Positions 6,342 through 7,945 of a DNA stretch of 7,945 nucleotides are shown in pieces. Position 1 is the stretch's first letter; every line of letters starts with the position of its first letter. The notes under the pieces are model-generated. The model was not told where the DNA came from. It made no database searches and saw nothing but the letters and a program-made list of their open reading frames with translations. Location: contig DATEAT010000176.1 of the NCBI GenBank assembly GCA_035288225.1, positions 1-7,945 on the forward strand, read 5' to 3'. The translations under genes were made by a program, and so were the position numbers. Source of the stretch: RBG-16-64-43 sp035288225 (GTDB taxonomy: Bacteria; Chloroflexota; Anaerolineae; Anaerolineales; RBG-16-64-43).

Positions 6342-7430
6342 ATGAAGAATCCGACCGGGTGGGCCGCGGCGGCCTGCGGACTCGTGTTGACCGCGGCGAT
6401 CCTCGCACCATCGCAGGATCTGGCATGGGCGCGGCCCGCACTGCAGGAGGCCGCGCCACCAGACCGTGTGGTGCGATTGGTCTTCATCCATCACTCCACG
6501 GGCGAGAATTGGCTGGCCGACGACAACGGCGGGCTGGGTTTGGCGCTGGCCGACAACAACTACTTTGTCAGCGATACCAACTACGGCTGGGGGCCGGATG
6601 CGATCGGAGATCGGACCGACATTCCGGATTGGATCGAGTGGTTCCGCGGGCCCGCGAGTGAGCGCTACACGGCGGAGCTGTTTGTGGAAGACGGGCAGAA
6701 CGCAAGCTACACGCGATCGGAGGCCAACCCGGGCGGGGAGAACGAGATCGTCCTCTTCAAATCTTGCTTTCCGAATTCGAATCTCGAGGGAGCCCCGCAG
6801 GATCCCCCGGCGCAGGAGGGCGGATATTCCGTGGGGGGAGCCAAGTACGTCTACAACCAACTGCTCGAGTACTTCGGCACACGCCCCGACAAGCTGTTCG
6901 TGGTTGTCACTGCCCCGCCGGTGAGCGACCCGGCCTACGGCGAGAACGCCCGCGCATTCAACCAGTGGCTTGTCGAAGATTGGCTCGATGAGAACGGCTA
7001 CCCCTACTCGAATGTCGCGGTTTTCGATTTCTACAACGTGCTCACCGGGCGTACGCATCACCACCGAGTTGTCGACGGTGTGGTGGAGCACACATTTGCG
7101 GCCGGACGCGACACGACGGCGTACCCGACCGAGGACGATCACCCCTCGCGCGCCGGAAACCGAAAGGCAACCGAGGAATTCGTGCCGCTGCTCAACCTCT
7201 TCTATCACCGGTGGCAGCAAGGTGCGGCGGGGGTAGGCCGTGAGGCCGTGGTGGGCAACCCGGCGAGCGCGACACCTGAGAACCGAACGCCCGAAGCTGA
7301 AGAGGCTTCATCCCAGACTCTTCCCGCCTGGAGCGCGGCGCTTCTGGCTGCAGGGGCCGTAGGCTCCGTGGTTTTGCTTGTGTCATTCATCGGTGTCGTG
7401 GCGATTTACCTCCGACGCCGCAGCAAGTAG
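6342..7430 (+). CDS. Membrane-anchored SGNH-hydrolase-like protein, function unknown
   Basis: This 362-residue protein has a signal peptide (1-30, ending AWA), an extracytoplasmic domain at about 40-290, a low-complexity stretch at about 293-326, and a C-terminal helix (331-357) followed by RRRSK, so it should be tethered with its main domain outside. The domain recalls an SGNH/GDSL hydrolase: VFIHHSTGENW at 47-57 in the place of the GDS block (candidate Ser52), FKSCFPNS at 139-146, FVVVTAPPV at 186-194, and a late EDDHPSRAGN at 264-273 with the Asp/His pair typical of the last block. I recall similar uncharacterised proteins in environmental bacteria. Activity on an ester or glycan substituent is inference. 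GGGAGG (6332-6337) precedes the ATG. It is probably transcribed with the CARDB gene. Confidence 0.8.
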   Translation: MKNPTGWAAAACGLVLTAAILAPSQDLAWARPALQEAAPPDRVVRLVFIHHSTGENWLADDNGGLGLALADNNYFVSDTNYGWGPDAIGDRTDIPDWIEWFRGPASERYTAELFVEDGQNASYTRSEANPGGENEIVLFKSCFPNSNLEGAPQDPPAQEGGYSVGGAKYVYNQLLEYFGTRPDKLFVVVTAPPVSDPAYGENARAFNQWLVEDWLDENGYPYSNVAVFDFYNVLTGRTHHHRVVDGVVEHTFAAGRDTTAYPTEDDHPSRAGNRKATEEFVPLLNLFYHRWQQGAAGVGREAVVGNPASATPENRTPEAEEASSQTLPAWSAALLAAGAVGSVVLLVSFIGVVAIYLRRRSK

Positions 7431-7454
7431 AAGAGTGGTCGAGTGATCTCACCC

Positions 7455-7483
7455 TTGTTTCACATGTGGCACCGTGATAGGCT
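7455..7483 (+). promoter_or_regulatory. Weak candidate promoter before the DUF72 gene
   Basis: TTGTTT (7455-7460) and TAGGCT (7478-7483) are 17 bases apart, with TG one base before the -10 as in extended -10 promoters. Each hexamer matches consensus at only about 3 positions. A perfect palindrome CACATGTG (7461-7468) sits between the boxes, where an operator would be. Such a promoter would give a leader of about 10 bases. Confidence 0.28.
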
Positions 7484-7500
7484 CACGTGCGAGGTGAGCC
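7480..7500 (+). promoter_or_regulatory. 7-bp inverted repeat abutting the DUF72 start codon
   Basis: GGCTCAC (7480-7486) and GTGAGCC (7494-7500) are exact reverse complements separated by GTGCGAG. The right arm touches the ATG at 7501, and the likely Shine-Dalgarno GAGG (7491-7494) lies in the loop and first pair. If transcribed from upstream, the hairpin could lower translation; on DNA it could be a protein binding site. Confidence 0.45.
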
Positions 7501-7945
7501 ATGATCCGCGTCGGCACGTCGGGCTTCTCGTACAAGGATTGGGTCGGTCCGGTCTATCCGCCGGACCTCCCCGAGCGGGAATGGCTCGATTTCTACTCGC
7601 GCGAGTTCTCCACCGTTGAACTCAACGTCACCTTCTATCGCGTGCCCTCGGCGAAGACCGTCACAGGCTGGTTGAAGCGCACCCCGCAGTCGTTCCTTTT
7701 CGCCGTCAAAGCTTTCCAAGGCATCACCCACGAGCGGGCCGAACCGGATTTTCATGGGTTTATTGAAGCTATCCGACCGATGATCGAATCCGGCCGCATG
7801 GGTTGCATTCTGGCTCAGTTCCCCTACGCCTTTCACGCGACGCCACCCAACCGCGAATACCTGAAGCAATTGCGCGAAGGGTTTGGGGATCTACCGGTCG
7901 TCGTGGAATTCCGCAACGCGGGGTGGGTGGCAGATGCCACCTACG
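7501..7945 (+). CDS. DUF72 (YecE-like) protein, 5' part
   Basis: The first 148 residues of a DUF72-family protein, cut by the right edge. The start MIRVGTSGFSYKDWVGPVYP is highly typical of the family, and the later ELNVTFYRVPS (residues about 40-50), FLFAVKAFQGITH (about 65-77), LAQFPYAFH (about 104-112) and VVVEFRNAGW (about 133-142) follow in the family order. DUF72 proteins are predicted TIM-barrel-like cytoplasmic proteins, usually about 240-300 residues, with no firmly established reaction. GAGG at 7491-7494 lies 6 bases before the ATG. It is 70 bases downstream of the SGNH-like gene and may have its own promoter. Confidence 0.93.
   Translation, partial: MIRVGTSGFSYKDWVGPVYPPDLPEREWLDFYSREFSTVELNVTFYRVPSAKTVTGWLKRTPQSFLFAVKAFQGITHERAEPDFHGFIEAIRPMIESGRMGCILAQFPYAFHATPPNREYLKQLREGFGDLPVVVEFRNAGWVADATY

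Noticed and set aside
5601..7220. A 539-codon open frame on the minus strand opposite the CARDB and SGNH-like genes
   Set aside because: The plus-strand genes have signal peptides, recognisable motifs and ribosome sites. The minus frame gives an Arg/Gly/Val-rich product with no recognisable domain; long antisense frames are common in GC-rich genes.

Overview
The window is a piece of a GC-rich bacterial chromosome with tightly packed genes and good Shine-Dalgarno sites. A bacterium of the Chloroflexota (Anaerolineae-like) is my best guess. It rests on the paired TrkA/RCK genes, a secreted protein with a Thr/Pro-rich linker before a CARDB-like domain, and the general gene style. No marker gene proves it.

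Region 1 (1-3960, + strand) is a probable operon. It starts inside a P-type cation ATPase whose 5' half lies outside the window. The pump's membrane motifs resemble the Na,K/H,K-ATPase (P2C) type more than the common bacterial Ca2+ (P2A) type. Two TrkA/RCK nucleotide-binding proteins follow: the first overlaps the pump stop codon by 4 bases, and the second starts 2 bases after the first ends. Then come a patatin-like phospholipase (42-base gap) and a small four-helix membrane protein of unknown function (77-base gap). The likely theme is monovalent cation (K+/Na+) homeostasis at the membrane, with a lipid-acting enzyme attached. The pump-RCK-RCK arrangement without a TrkH/KtrB channel in view is the most interesting part of the window.

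Region 2 (3961-5306) holds a strong hairpin flanked by an A-tract and a T-run, which fits a bidirectional terminator between convergent genes. A minus-strand M29-family metallo-aminopeptidase follows, with all its expected metal-site residues.

Region 3 (5307-5654) is a divergent intergenic region of about 350 bases. It contains one plausible promoter facing each way. Both fit the shorter gene starts chosen here.

Region 4 (5655-7430, + strand) encodes two exported proteins: a small lipoprotein-like CARDB protein and a membrane-anchored SGNH-hydrolase-like protein. They are probably co-transcribed. A DUF72 gene starts at 7501 and runs off the right edge; its start codon sits directly behind a 7-bp inverted repeat that could hide its ribosome binding site.

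I found no tRNA or rRNA genes, CRISPR arrays, insertion sequences or transposases.
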